The notes beneath the pieces were generated by a model. That model was given only the letters and a program-made list of their open reading frames with translations, was not told the origin of the DNA and made no database searches. The position numbers were made by a program, and so were the translations under genes. From Perognathus longimembris pacificus (taxonomy: Eukaryota > Chordata > Mammalia > Rodentia > Heteromyidae), in NCBI RefSeq assembly GCF_023159225.1, contig NC_063176.1:8196963-8260962 (forward strand): a DNA stretch of 64,000 bases, written 5' to 3'. How positions within the stretch are numbered: position 1 is the first letter of the stretch; every line of letters starts with the position of its first letter. Shown one piece after another: positions 22,444 through 36,238 of this stretch.

Positions 22444-25130
22444 TACATCTCCATTTGTTTGTTAGGATCAGTCTTCTCAATTACTTAAGTAACTACATTA
22501 TTTCCTTGCTGACTTCAACAGACAAAGAAAATAAAATAATTTTCCTGTGGGGGGAAATTTTGATAGTGGGTCACTAGAAGTGGGATGGATGCCATGCCTT
22601 TTCCTTTCCTAGAGTACTGGACCCATGAATCCAGGCTGTCAGATGAGCAGCACTGTGTACCAGAGTCTCACTCAGAACTCAGGTAGCCTTGTGAATTTTG
22701 TCTTCATCATGCTACCTTGATATAGCTGATACTATACTTGAAAAACCATTTTACTATTGTAACAAACAAGCTGTGTTGGGTTTTTCCTGTCACATCTGTT
22801 CATTTAAAGACTTTGTGTAGCTTGTCATTTTTTTCTAGATTTATGGAGATTTCAATATGTGAATGAGGCAAAATGCTCAATGATATGTTGGTCAATTGTC
22901 AACATTACAAAGACCTAATTTAATATAGTAAGTATTATAGTTATGACATACAGTGATATAATCATATACATGTAATATTAGTAATGTGAAAACAATATAC
23001 TATTTCTATTGTTCTAGGAAATTGCAATTATATATATATATATATCTTTCTTTACATATGTATTACATATAGGTACATGTATGGAGCTACGTAGATAAAC
23101 TAGTAATCATTTTGACCAATAATATTTTTTAATTTTTTGATGGAAATAACATAAATTGATATACTGTGGTGACATTATTTACTTTCCTTTTTTTTTTCAA
23201 ACCTGCATTTCAATCAGTTACTTAAAAGGTTATGTTTAATGTCACATTAGCACTTCCCCAGAAAGATTTATTTTTGTTTTGGATTAGTATGATAAGATAC
23301 TTTTTTTCCTGTGTGTTGAATCTAAATGGATATTTCTAAACAGCCACTCAAGACCTTGCCATGGCTATATTAGATTGTCAGTCTTTAAAAAAAATGATTA
23401 TTAGGTAATTGTACAAAGAGGTTACAATTCCATACTCATCTAATAAGTTAAAATTACATAGTAATAGTTCTTAAAATAGAAATTATTGTTTAAAAGTGTA
23501 GTTTTATTTTTTTTCTTTTGAGAAAGTGGGGAAAATATGCTCTGTATTAACATTTGCTTTTCATTTTCACTTACTTTTGGTATTTGCTTGGTTCAGCTTC
23601 TCATTGACCTTTATTTATGTACCTCCAACTTTGGAAGATGTAAAATATTCCAGTAATTTCCACGAACAACCCTTTCTATTGTATCTTTGGTTAGTTATTC
23701 CCATTCTATGTGTCTTAGTTATTATCTGCTTTCACCAGCTTTACTCTTATGGTGCACATTCCACTTGCCTATAGATACCATTACTCTACTTTAATGTTTG
23801 TGTTCTTAAGCAAACATAGTTCAGTGTATTTACCATACCATTGATGTGATTGTTGATAAACAAAAGTGTGTCTGAAATATAAGATGACATGATATCTAAA
23901 AAAAGTATCAGCTAAGGGGATATGACCATTGTTAGTGCAATTTTATATTTGTACCCAAATTCAGTTATCTTAAATACAAACTCCTGAAAACAGAAATATT
24001 TTCTGAATACAGAAAATATTTAAAGAACTTCATTAGGAAAAATTGAGCAGGTAGCAGTAAGGAAGTGATGTTGTAAACATCACGTATTTCAAAATAATAT
24101 CACCTTTCAATACTTATTGTCTAAAACTGGAAATTTAAGAAATTCAGCACTTATTGAGAAATAACATGTAAAGAGAAGGTCATATTAGAAATTATATCAT
24201 AAAAACAAATTTTGAGATTTATTTTCACCAGTGTCTTGAAAAAAATGCAATACTTATTTCTAAATGAGATAACTTATATTATATAGATACAAGCATGGAG
24301 GTAAAATGGCTTTAAAACATCTTAAATTTGTTTAAACATTAAGTAGTATTTATCCAATTTTGGCAACATTTTCCTTTCTACGTATTTGTACGTGACCCTT
24401 TGGAAATAATTTCTGAATTTTGTATTTTGTATATTTATGAGTTACAAAAAACTTAAAGTTTTATGATAAGCTTTGTATAACTATATGTATATATACATAT
24501 ACATTTATACACACACAAACACACAAATACAGCTATAGAAAGAATTAAATATGGATAAATGCTATATTTAATGTTATTCTAGGTGGCCTGTCAAGGTTTG
24601 GAGATTATAGACAGGTTCAATATTATTTCTCCTTGAAGAATAATTGCACAATGAAAAGGTCAGACACTAAGGTCACATAACATGTAATTTCTTTGATGTA
24701 ATATATCCATAATAGGAGAACTCTTAGTGTGGTGACATAACAGATTATTTGAGATAGTAAGTAATGAATTTGTTCTGAGATTACTAGGTTTAAAGATTGA
24801 AATCATTTCTATTAAATCTTTAAAAGTTTGTCTTGTTGAAATTTCGGTTCCCAACAGATAATACTCAGAACCTTCCTCCTGAGCCAATGATAACTATAGA
24901 AGCAATGGATACTTGTATCTTACACTGCTCACCTATGATGTACTTTGTACTAAGACGCAGAACATAATAGTCACCTACAAATTGGCTTTTAGGATGTGTT
25001 ATGCATGTGTAATGTGTGTTTAACCAATACTGGTGCTTGAATTTAGCATCTCACACTCTCTATTGCATTTCTTCCCCATAACCGGTGTTCCATCAATTTA
25101 GCCATGGCTCAATTCACCATTTTACTGGTT
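22444..25130. other. Intergenic, no gene seen
   Basis: AT-rich DNA with short TA runs (23031-23047, 24480-24530). The 82-codon frame at 23526-23774 is hydrophobic but has no family motif or exon context. No mobile element was recognised. Confidence 0.6.
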
Positions 25131-26132
25131 AAAAGAATGTGAGTATATGTACCACGTTTTCTTGATCCATTCGTCTACTGAGGGGCATCTGGGTTGGTTC
25201 CGTATTTTAGCTATGATAAATTGTGCTGCGATGAACATTGTTGTGCTGGTGGCTTTAGTCTGTTCTTGTTTGTATCTTTTGGGTAGATGCCCAAAAGTGG
25301 GGCTGCTGGGGCATAGGGGAGCTCTATGTTTATCCTTCTGGGGAATCTCCATACTGCTTTACAGAGTGACTGAACAAGTTTACATTCCCACCAACAATGA
25401 AGTAGGGTTCCCTTTTGGCCACATCCCCTGCAACATTTGTTATTGTTAGTTTTCTTGATAATGGACATTCTTACTGGGGTGAAGTGGAATCTCAATGTTG
25501 TTTTGATTTGCATTTTTTTGTTTGTTTTTGTTGCCAGTTCTGGGGCTTGGACTTAGGACCTGAGCACTGACCCTGTCTTCTTTTTGCTCAAGGCTAGCAT
25601 TCTACCTCTTGAGCCACAGCACCACTTCGGGCCTTTTACTATATAGGTGGTGCTGAGAAATTGAACCCAGGGCTTCATGTATACGAGGCGAGCACTGTAC
25701 CACTAGGCCATATTCCCAGCCCTTGATTTGCATTTCTTTTATGGCCAGTGTCAACATGCCTTGTGAAACCATATTGATGATCCTCTAGTATCCCCTTCCT
25801 GTGGTTGTCCCTACGCTATCACTCTATCTCATCTGAGTACCCTGAATACTGTATATACTGGTATTAGAACTAGGGAAGTGAAAAAGAATATCAAAATCAA
25901 GAGACAAAGGATAAAAAAATAAACGACTCCAAAAGCAATACTTGCAAAAACATTTGGTGTAAACAACTGAACACTCATGGGGGGAGAAGGGAAAGGGGAT
26001 GGCTGAGGGGGGAATGAGGAAGGAGGTAACAAATAGTACAAGAAATATACCCATGGCCTTACATATGAAACTGTAACCCCACTCTACATCACTTTGAAAA
26101 TAAATAAATATTATTTTTAAAAAAAGAATGTG
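25131..26132 (+). mobile_element. L1 3' end with 5' inversion (twin priming)
   Basis: Bounded by identical 11-mers aaaagaatgtg (25131-25141 and 26122-26132). From 25142 to about 25753 ORF2 is antisense. It encodes on the minus strand the terminal Cys motif in [18 protein letters not shown] and 'LLGIYPKD'. From about 25758 the 3' UTR is in sense orientation to its A-rich end. About 0.3 kb of element between the two parts, measured against the full-length copy, is missing. An IDL-Geo SINE later inserted into the inverted arm. Confidence 0.92.
25503..25735 (-). mobile_element. IDL-Geo SINE nested in L1
   Basis: The target sequence ttgatttgcattt is duplicated at 25503-25515 and 25723-25735 and belongs to antisense L1 ORF2, so the SINE entered an existing L1. 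The T-rich tail (TTTG repeats) lies left. Geo starts at about 25532 ('gccagttctggggcttgg') and the ID-like monomer ends 'ccagccc' at 25722. It has moderate divergence from the other copies. Confidence 0.93.
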
Positions 26133-29100
26133 GATTATCATGAATGTTTCTGTCCTGCGTTTTCTTACGCATAATCCTCCAGGTCTTAGTCTCCTGAAAA
26201 GTTCAAATGACAAGTATCCAGCTGGTTCTTATCATTCATAACCCCTTCCTTCTTTATTCCATCATCTTGAGTGTCCCGATACTACATTCTATCATTTTTT
26301 TTTCTGCTATTCTAATTTTTTCATTGTGTTACATACTTCTGAGTGATATTACCATATTTTCTGATCTGGTTTATAAACCTTATTTTAACTAAAGACCATA
26401 AAAATGTATATTGGTTCAATGATCATTCATGCTGTGAAAAATGATTTAGATACGTCATCACTAATAGTATGAATTATTAGTCGTCTTGTAATAGTATCAC
26501 TGCTTGTCAATGTTGGTTTATATACTTACTTCAAAGGTTTGTCTCTCAGGTTCTGAGATCACCCACCAATGAAATGCCTTTTCAATTTTGTCTCAGTCAG
26601 ACATATGTATTCATAAATCTATGTTCCTGATATTACCAATCATGTCATTATTGCCAGTAGGAATCAATCTAGAAAATAGTTGTGGTTTTTTTTTTTTTTT
26701 GGTTGTTGTTCTTTTATTTCTTAAGAGAAAAGATTGCCCTTGTATAATCATTTTTCATACCTCTGTATTAAATTGTGCCTAATATTCTGAATCCTCGAAT
26801 TTAAGCAAAACAAATAAAAAGAAAAATATAATCTTTTATCAGGTTTTCCTAAAACTTGACAATAGTACTTACTGTGTTTTATTTGCTTTTGTTCCTCAAA
26901 TAAGACCAGTAAAATCGTTGAAGTATAATATAAAAATTTTACATAGAACATAACCCAAGGCATTTTTATATTGACATCAATAGCTCTTTAGTTACATTCC
27001 AGTACAGAAGTTAACATTTTGCCTCTTTTTAACTTCTATATAGAAATAAAAGTATGCCTTACAAGATTATATATGTTTTGCTATGTCACTTAAAATTTTC
27101 TATTTGGAGGGTTGTGAATGTACTAAAATAAGTTTGTGTATGTTGTGATTAAATTTTACCCCAACAATGTTTAGCTCTTCTATATTATACAAGAAACAAA
27201 AATATTAATTAAAAAATTACAAGCTCAAGTAATGTCAAGATACTTTAGTATTCTTCTATTTGTTATAATTATAATCTATTAATCATTTTCACATACTATG
27301 TTTAGCCTTGGAAAAATAACTACTCCAAGATTTTTATTTTCTGCTTTTTAAAAAAAAGTTGAAATAGTAATAATGGTATTTATTAGGTAGTCGTAAATGT
27401 ATGATATAGCAAATACAAATTATTTGATAAGTTTCTCTTCTACTAAAAGGTAATTACTAAAAGTCCCAGCTATGAAATTTGTCAATTATGATTATTGTTC
27501 TAGCCCCAGTAAAAAGCAGTATTTTTGAACAACATATGCTTTTATAATTATAAGTGAAAACATTAGAGAAGTGACTCTTGATCTTAAATCTTTAGGGCTA
27601 GCCTATAGAGAAAACCAGATACAATATATTCTTCATTCCAGGTTACTGGAATTAGCTATCCTTTCCAATTGGAGAATCTTACTTAATTAACTACAGGAGT
27701 CTCACTTCTCATTGTGCTGAGCCCAGCAAAATATCAGACTGCAAGGAAACCTTAATAGATACTTTTTTTTTTTCTTGTAGCTGCCCATTGAGATGATAAT
27801 AAATGTTTGAATTGCCCACCTTGAAAGATTTTCTTTGAGGAGAAAGTGCTAGGGTCATTTAAAAAGTCACTTGATACTATGTTAGTGATAGAATAGCTTG
27901 TCTCTTAGGTTGGCTATCAATAGATGAAATAGCTTTTTCTCTCTCCTTACCTCATCCCCCACCCTCAATCACTCATGCCCTTTATAATGTTCGACAAAAG
28001 CATTGCTCAGCTGCATCTTGTCTGACAGTGAAGGTACATAAAATGCCCATTTTGTTTAAATGAATGGCAGTAACCTTTCTGCTACACTAACTACTGCTGC
28101 ACCACAGGAAACAGCATGGGCCCGGCTTGTATCACTTCTCTTTCAACTCATGGTGTCTTACAAGGGGCATTTGCACTAGATTCAAATAGGTCTTTTACCT
28201 GCTTGAGACATCTATTTCTAAATTCCTATTTGTCTGAAATTGATATCAAATATGTTTTTAAAACGAAACAAATAAAGGTAAGTAGTACTCTTTACATCTT
28301 GCAAAAATATTGCCTGTTTATGAAAAGTATCAATGACCACCTTAGCTTTCACCTTAAAATATTCAATTACAAAATGGTGGTTAATTCTTACTAATTCATG
28401 TAGTGGATTCTTTGTAAATGCAGGGTGAATAAAAAAGTCAGTGATTATGAAAATTAATTATTAGAAAAAATAGAGGAGTCTGTAAATTACTTATTCAAGT
28501 AAAATGCAATGTTATATACAAAATACATAATATATTGTATGTACATATAGTTAATATATCAAAAAGCTGTACAAATTTTTTTTTGATAAAATGAAGGCTC
28601 GTGGAGGTATCTTCAGCTAAATATTACACTTAAATTGAGAGGTATAAAAATATTCAAAGACACAGAAAGTAAATACTTCTTGTATAATAATTTCTAGAAA
28701 GTAACATGCAAGATAGTGTTTTAGTTTTCCATAGTTTGGAGATTCTATCTGTGCTTCTTCAAGTGAAGAACTGTGATAAAAAATGTTCAATATTATAGAC
28801 CAATAAAATTAATTGCAGGGCATATGCAAAACATGGTCATACCATTCCTTCTCTACAGATGTATAACATATATAATGAATTTCTGTGTCCTTCCAAAAGA
28901 CTGAATCTATATTAATGTGTTCTAAAGATCCATACACAGGAGATGTTGTATGTGAACTCCAGTAACTTCTACGTGTTTATCTAACATTCCCACTTTCATA
29001 TTTCACTAAACATTAAGCAAACATATAGAATAATCAGCTAAGAATCTGTAGTCAGTCCTTATTTCCCCCTCATTTTTGGTATGTGTAATGTGACAACCCT

Positions 29101-29799
29101 CTGTGTAGCTGAGCCAGAATGAAGCCAAGGAGGCAACTTCCACTGATAGTTTGCTCCTCATTCTACCTTTACCGCATTCTCCACCATGTTCACTATATCT
29201 GTTGCACTTCTGCCGGAAGCTGACCAACACTCCATGTTAGCTGATCTCCAGCCACAAAAGGCAGATGACAGAATATGCAGAAGAATAAATGGGGTATTGG
29301 ACCAATTTTCACCACTTTCTCACTTCACTTTAAGGATGACCAAATCATATCTTTATGAAATTCTATCATTACAGTTTAGTACACCTTTATACCTGCATAT
29401 AGGTTTCATATTACTTAAAGTGCTTAGTTTTTATGCACAAATATACTACTTCAATAATAATTCAGAATGTCAATGTAATTTTTAAAATTTTTGCCATACC
29501 TCCAAAGTAATCTCCGTCTTCTAATATCACTAGCTAAGATGTATCTTGGGGTAGACATTGAACAATGGCAAGCGAACTTTTCTTGTCAGATCCCTCACCT
29601 TCAGAGCTGAGTTAGAACATTGATCGTCATCATTGATCAAACTCATGACTAACGCTCCAGCATCAAATAGGAGAGATTAAACAAGGCTTACAAACCCCAA
29701 AAGAGGGTTGCAAGTGTCATAATTTAATGGACTAACTTTGCATGACTTTAGTAAGTATAAGGAGAAGTAAGATATAGTTTAACTCATTAATAGTGTCTT
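26133..29799. other. Intergenic, no gene seen
   Basis: AT-rich DNA with isolated T-runs (26683-26700, 27768-27779). Open frames such as 28116-28394 (plus) and 29186-29485 (plus) have no recognisable domain. No mobile element could be assigned. Confidence 0.55.
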
Positions 29800-29911
29800 T
29801 ACTGAAGAAGGGGTAACAAGTTTGACAACAAATGTACTCACTACTGTATCTACGTAATTGTAACCCTTCCGTAAATCACCTTGAAAAGAATTTTTTTTTA
29901 AAAAAAGGAGA
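29800..29911 (+). mobile_element. Short L1 3' terminus
   Basis: 'gggtaacaagtttgacaaca' with 'aatgtactcactactgtatc' and 'ttgtaacccttccgtaaatc' matches the last ~100 bp of L1. It is closest to the copy ending at 51.19 kb, which shares the 'aagtttgaca' and 'atgtactcactac' variants. An A-rich tail follows. It is severely truncated. Confidence 0.85.
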
Positions 29912-31315
29912 AAAAAATGTCAACTTCTCTGAGAGAAAATTGATCATGTTATACAGTTGGCTGATTCATGAACATTCTGACATCATGGAGCCGTTATTTC
30001 AGGAGTCTTTCAATCTGCTGTGACTGAAAATTACAGCAGAATGAAGCCTGTAATTATAGATTAGGATAATAGCCTACTTACTTTCACAAAAGGAATATGA
30101 GCACTCTTGCCTTTGCTCTTACACAATAAAGAATAATTAATTAATGTTCCTCATGTTACATTTAAAGGAATTTCTTTTAATTTTTGGATAAGAATGTTAA
30201 ATAAGGTGGATGACTTGGTCTAAGATGAGCAAGAATGTATTTAAATGACTTATTTTTAGAGCTTTCATACAAATACACACTATTTCACATCTGTAAATGT
30301 GCTAATAATTTATAATGTGATTATGAAAAGTACTTTATAAATATGTATTCTCACATATATCATACAAACTTAGATGTTTAGATTTTAGCAAAGCATTCTT
30401 ATTTATTCACCATGGGTAGATTTTGTTTTAGATTGGTTTCACTTTGAGTATATGAATATAACTTAGACATTTTTAGGTGCTGAGAAAATATTTTACTTGA
30501 TACACAGCTATTTTTTTCAAAATATAGAACTCATTTTTTTACTGTATGAACTGAAACTTAGTTTTTTTTCCCCAAATGTATTTTATGGCAGATAAATTTA
30601 TTCTTTCCTAAAGTTACTGAAGATTCTTTACCTGAGAACACTTTGACACTCTGATGAAAAATAATAATCATCATCTAAGAAGCAGCATAATTCCAACTGG
30701 CAAAGTGACACCTTCTTGTTACATACTTGTAATCTTCACACACATCTCTCCCTCTAAGAAGCTCCTAAAGAAAACCTAATGGGGAAGGAAAATAAATGTC
30801 AAATAGAGTATCTTGATTTCATCTGGCATTGGAGAACTTTAAAACTGCATAGGTCAAAGTACTGTTTGTTCCCACCTTAGCTATATGCCAGAGTAATTTA
30901 TTCTATGTGCGTATAACCTTTTACTTACATGTTTCTTCAGAATGCCAGGGAGCTTTTTTTTTTTTTTTTATAACAAAAAGATACATGCATTGTTTCGGGG
31001 GAAAAAAATTAAATGGATTGTGAGGTTGCAGATTTCATTCTCCTCTAATCCCCATGTTTAAACATGTTGCTAAATCATGTCACAGAGAAGAATGTGAAGA
31101 AAATACAAGAAAAGAAACATGAAACAGAGCTACCCAGTTTCAAAATAATAAGGCTTTAACAAAGCAATGAATATTTTTTCAAGGATATTTGCCATCATTT
31201 TGTTATCATGAATAGTAATTTATCAGAATCTTCACACCCAAAGTTCAAAAAGAGTATGTATTCATTTGCTTGCTTACTTATTGATTTTGTTCTTTTACTT
31301 ATTTTGTTATGTTTT
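29912..31315. other. Intergenic, no gene seen
   Basis: AT-rich DNA with a T17-18 run at 30953-30970. No gene or element recognised. Confidence 0.6.
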
Positions 31316-31413
31316 CGACAGGGTTTCATGCTTTTGCTCAGAGTAGGCGTCAGACTATGATTTCACGATCCTATGCCTCCATCCTAACAGGGAGATATAC
31401 CACCCCATCCAAC
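31316..31413 (-). mobile_element. Diverged B1-like SINE
   Basis: The plus strand reads 'cgacagggtttcatgctttt' then 'cacgatcctatgcctccatc' and 'ataccaccccatccaac'. This is the order of a minus-strand B1 ('gacagggtctcac', 'tgatcctcctgcctc', 'caccaccacgcccagc'). It is monomeric here, with no adjoining ID or Geo half. Strongly diverged, identified by eye. Confidence 0.5.
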
Positions 31414-34400
31414 TTGTTTGTTGGAAAGAAGTTTTGTTAATTTTTATCTCATAATCTCCAGTGTGAACACAAAAATCCTTCAGCAAAAACTGTAGAAGTG
31501 TACCAACACGCCAGTCTTAAAAAGTTGGAACTATTGAATCTTTTCATTCAGGCCCTGTTTGTGGTGTTCTTTAAAGTCACCTGCCTTCTGTATTTGGAAA
31601 ATTCAATGGTGAAAAAGAAATTCTGGTGGAGCTTAGAGTATGTTTATTTTAGAAAAAACACAAATAAATGATTATTATAACTTAGTGTAGAAAGGCTGTC
31701 TATTTTTTTTAGTTTCACACTAATAACTGTCATTAAATCACTTGATGGATGGTTGAATATTACAAATTGAAGCTATCACAATTCTTCACAGAGATGGTGC
31801 TAAACAATTGCTTATAGGAAATGCTGTTTTTGCTTCTCTGTGTATGCAGCTGTATGAGGTGAACAGGAGCTCTCTTGCAGCCATACTCTCCACAGGCATA
31901 AGAAAAAAATTCATCCACAGGGAGGAGAGGTAAAGTTAACCAAGTTAATCATGCTTTTCACTTGCTTTTCCATATTTGGATTTTTTGCCTCTCCATCAAG
32001 TTTATTTACATGATTTGGTTCAATAGCTACTAAGACTCCTTACTCTCAGACCCACACAGGTATTCCTCCAGCAGTGTCAATATACAATTACGATTCTTTC
32101 CTCCAGAAGTGCTTACACAGACATTTAAAAGGCAAACATTTGGCTTAATCTCACATTGAAATCTCAGCAGGCAGGAACAAGTGAAATTGAATTTGAGAAA
32201 TTAGAAAATCTAGCAAAAGAATGTGTGATGATGGCAGACCACACTTTCCTCACTACTAATTCCAACATGCAGGACATCAAAGCTCTAAAATTAATTTTTT
32301 TTAGGATATTGAGAAGTAAGCAATAGTAAGTAATCCATAATAGAAGTAACCATCTTCTATCCCTTCAAGGAATGTCTAAGGCTTTTTACTTCATACTCTT
32401 GCCCAAACAAAACCCTCTATTTTTCATTTCAGTATAAAGCTTCTCCATGCTTGCATTGCTCACCCTATAAACAGAAATGGGTCTAGTATGCGTAGTAGGT
32501 TAATTGTACCACTCCACAGCAATCAAACTTATCATGAGCAGGCCACTCATAGGTAAATGTGGCCTTGATTTGCATTTTATGATGATTAACATGTTAGGAA
32601 AGTGACACAACTAGAGATCCAACCAGAACAGCTTTTAATTGTCACAGAATCCCAAGGAATTGGGGGCACTCAAGAATACATTTTAAAATAGCGATTTCCT
32701 AGCAGCTGTTTATGACCTGTTCTACAAGAATCTCTAAGGTTGGGGAAATCAAGATTCCAAATTCTCAGAAAATTCCCTACATGATACTGATGCATGCTAT
32801 CCTTTGAGCGAGGAAGTTCAACAAATAGGATTTTAGATTGAAAGTAAATTTTAATCAGGAAACTTGAAATACATCATTCTTAATTCCCAAAGGACTTAAT
32901 TCAAGTATTTTGTGATACATGTTGGTCTCACGCAACTTAAATATTAGGTATGTGGTGTGGCTTTTTTTAATGATGTATGTACTATTAGATTATTTTGTAT
33001 TCAATACATATTACTCTTCAGAACATTTAATGTCAAGCCTTATTGAACATCATTATTATTAAAAATTAAGTTAAAATCTTGCGAATGTTGTCAATGTTGA
33101 CAATGACCACTCTGTTCACAAAATAACTTCCTAGTAAAATACTTCAGTTTTCATATGCTTGAAAAGATGTCTTTACAAACATCTTAAGTGTCATAAACAT
33201 AATATTCACATGATTTTTAAAGAATAATTCCTAAATTTGAGTTTGTACCAAGCTTTTTCAATCATATTTGATTGAACTTAGGGCACTAAATTTACATTTC
33301 TTGGTAGTTGCTTTTCCCTCAAAATTTATTTCTGTAAGTATTCCATGTAACATAGTCACAGTTCTAATCCTAACGGTTTTTCTTTGAAATCATGTTGCAC
33401 AAGGATATTTCCAGGTAAGCTGCTGTTTATGACTTGTGGTCGTTCTGGTGGATGTGTATGATTGTACCACTACCATCAGCGTCATCGTGTTCCCAGAAGT
33501 CTGCAGGGATCAGACAACAGCTTGCCTTGCTTCATTTGTTGCTTGTACCCTCTTCTAGAAAGAAAAACAGAAAAGATGCGCATCCTTGTGCCAATTCTTA
33601 AAATTAGAGTTTAAAAGATTAGAACAAGGACTCCTACAAGTTACATTAACGAAGACATGCCACACAGCAATTTAATGATCTCTAGTTTTCCCTTGATGTA
33701 CTTATTTTTTTCCTCAAATCTTGTCTATAATTAATCCCTGAGGAAGTCAAATAATAACATTAAACAAACAAACAAACAACCCCCCCCCAGCAATCTCAAA
33801 AAGAAAGCCTTCTAAAGACAAGAATCTACTTATGAACTCCCAATGTTGTTACTCATTTATAATTCATATCCTCATTGAATGATTCCGTCTTCCCTTCCAA
33901 CCAGAAGAGCATCAGTCGCATTGCTTCTTTTCTTGGAGAAGGCACTGCAACACCACACAGCAACCATTCCTCATAGACTGTAAAGTCTTTTCTCCCTTGC
34001 CTTCTAGTGAACACAACTGAAAAAAATCATCAACCGCTCTAGGGAAATGATCCCAGGTGGCGACGCTGGCAAGGGAAAGGAACATTGCTCCTAAATAGTG
34101 GATTGATTCTGATTGCATGCCTGGTATTAGATGATCCTTGTCTCAGCAGGATTTTCAAAAGGGATTATTGATTTTCTGTCCCTGTGTCTCAAGCCAACAA
34201 CCTGTAAATCATATGGCAGAGACCATGGGAAGTATATTTCTTTGGACAGACAGAAAAAGAATTTAGATTCCCTTGAAGAAGATTGAAACTCCAATTATTG
34301 ATTTGTGAGGGAGACAAAATTAATAGAGGTTTCTTGTCTCCAATCTAGTCAAATGTCAGGACTCTTCAGCTGGATGAAAATTGTCCTAGCTTTAAGATAC

Positions 34401-34975
34401 AACATGTGGTAGAGAACATGCTGCTAGTTTTTACCCTAAAATTTAAATCTAGATCTGTTTTTATTGGATTAGTGTGTTTGTTATAATATAGTCAATATTC
34501 TTAATAGAAAATCAAAAGAATCACTGGATACACTCAGAGATATTTTAGCTAGGGTTTTTCTGAAATCCAATTCACAGAATCACTAATTGTCTCTTTTTAA
34601 TGGTCTTGGTTGTCGAATAAGTTTCTGAGATGATATTTTTTATTTCAATAGCTGTTTGAGATATGTACGTATAGTTAACATTGGCTAATATTGAATTATT
34701 TAAAACTGGTAAATACAGTTATAAATGTGATAACCACTTGTACAGCATGATTTCTTCTCTCTCTTCCTTCTTGAATTCATGTGCTCCACATTTTTTTGTT
34801 TTTCTGTGTAGTATGATTTCTATATCTTAACGAATAATCACATATTAGAATCAAATTCCTAATCAACAGTATCTTGCTATTTTCATTTCACAGATTGTGA
34901 AGACTTTAATTATGAAGGTAGAAAAGTGTCTCTGCAGTTCCTTTTTTCTATTTGCTCATTTGAAAAAGAAAAGTC
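31414..34975. other. Intergenic, no gene seen
   Basis: AT-rich DNA with a short (AAAC)n/C10 run at 33760-33789. A 68-codon minus-strand frame at 33912-34118 looks more even in composition than most but has no known motif. I do not call it a gene. Confidence 0.55.
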
Positions 34976-35217
34976 AAGAATTCTGTGTGGGGGCTGGGAA
35001 TATGCTCTAGTGGCAAGAATGCTTGCCATGTATATATGAAGCCCTGGGTTGGATTCCCCAGCACCACATATATAGAAAACGTCCAGAAGTGGCACTGTGG
35101 CTCAAGTGGCAGAGTACTTGCCTTGACCAAAGAAGCCAGGGACAGTGCTCAGACCCTGAGTCCAAGCCCAGGACTAGCAAAAACAACAACAACAACAACA
35201 ACAAAGAATTCTGTGTG
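34976..35217 (+). mobile_element. IDL-Geo SINE with perfect 14-bp TSD
   Basis: Identical aagaattctgtgtg at 34976-34989 and 35204-35217. The element runs from GGGGCTGGGAATATGCTC (34990) through the ID-like monomer to 'cagcaccacata' (about 35070) and Geo to 'aggactagc' (35177). The tail is (AAC)n rather than pure A, so it has mutated into a microsatellite. The B box is slightly altered (ggttggattcc). Confidence 0.95.
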
Positions 35218-35931
35218 ATGTGAACTGGCATATACTAATACATGTAGTGGCTCATACCCTTTGTGCTTACAGAATGAGCCCACCTTATTAGTCTATACAG
35301 GTGTCCTTATGATATTTCTTCTCTTTTGTTTTCTCCTACTTATGAACAATTTCAGAAAACTGAGATATATAAAAAAGGCAAAAGTTTAAAGGCACATTTC
35401 CTATTTCTCAGAATTCAAAGTTGCAAATGAATATTTTACATGTGCCTACACATATACTGCTGTTACCATCACGGCAAATATCAAGAAGGGAATGAATAAT
35501 AAAATGTTTGGAATAATTATAGTTATTTCCCATAGGTTATAATTCTTTCTCTCATATTTTTTCTATGCCACAAGCTAGTCAACAGACTTATGCACTGTTA
35601 CCAGTAATTTTACCATTAATGAATTTCAGTAAAAAATATTGATTGTGGTCTTTGTATTAACAGTCACTTGCCAAAACATGTAAATTTATTTATAAATAAA
35701 TTTGAAGAAGACAGGATGGAAGTTCACAAGGAAAGAAGAATCCCAGAAGACTTCGACAAGAAAAACTCACATAAGTGTAAATGTGAAAAATGAGCCTCAA
35801 TCATGCATCCATAGGTATACCTTATGGAAAGAAATAGTCAAGATAAATTGTATTTGCTATTATAAGTGAGAAATAAATTCATAATCTGAAAATCTCAGTG
35901 ATTTAAAACAAACAAAAGCATGGTTTCTTCC

Positions 35932-36135
35932 AGACGCTGGTGGATCATGCCTATAAACCTAGTTCAGGACATTGATAGATAAGGATAGTGGTTTGAAGCT
36001 AGACAGAGCAGTAAAGTCTTAGTGAAACTCTTCACTTGACCATGCAAAAAACAGGAGTTAAGCTGTGGTTTAAAGTGGTAGAGAACTACAGGAGCAAAAG
36101 AACCCAGTGAGAGTGCCCAAGCCCTGAGTATATAA
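35932..36135 (+). mobile_element. B1-like/Geo composite SINE (plus orientation)
   Basis: Starts 'cgctggtggatcatgcctat', a B1/7SL-like head. It continues through 'agtggtttgaagctagacag' and 'ttagtgaaactcttcacttg', then the Geo half: 'gctgtggtttaaagtggtag', 'agcaaaagaacccagtgaga', 'gcccaagccctgag'. The order confirms, in the forward direction, the architecture inferred from the copies at 0.15 and 62.2 kb. The next bases enter a (GT)n tract. It is old and has no clear TSD. Confidence 0.7.
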
Positions 36136-36141
36136 ACAGGT

Positions 36142-36172
36142 ACACACGTGTGTGTATGTGTGTGTGTGTGTA
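36142..36172. repeat. (GT)n microsatellite
   Basis: About 13 GT units with one AT interruption, just downstream of the composite SINE. It may have grown from that element's tail. Confidence 0.9.
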
Positions 36173-36238
36173 GTTTTATTTACATGGTATATCCACAGAT
36201 GATTTTCAAAGAGGACTTACCATTAACATTCAGAGGAT

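Noticed and set aside
27767..27790. T-run ending in 'cttgtag', resembling a splice acceptor
   Set aside because: No open exon with a donor follows. T-runs before AG are common in AT-rich DNA. The same applies to the T-run ending 'acag' near 50000.
33912..34118. 68-codon minus-strand frame of fairly even composition
   Set aside because: No recognised domain, no splice or promoter context, and such lengths occur by chance. A protein search would be needed to reopen it.
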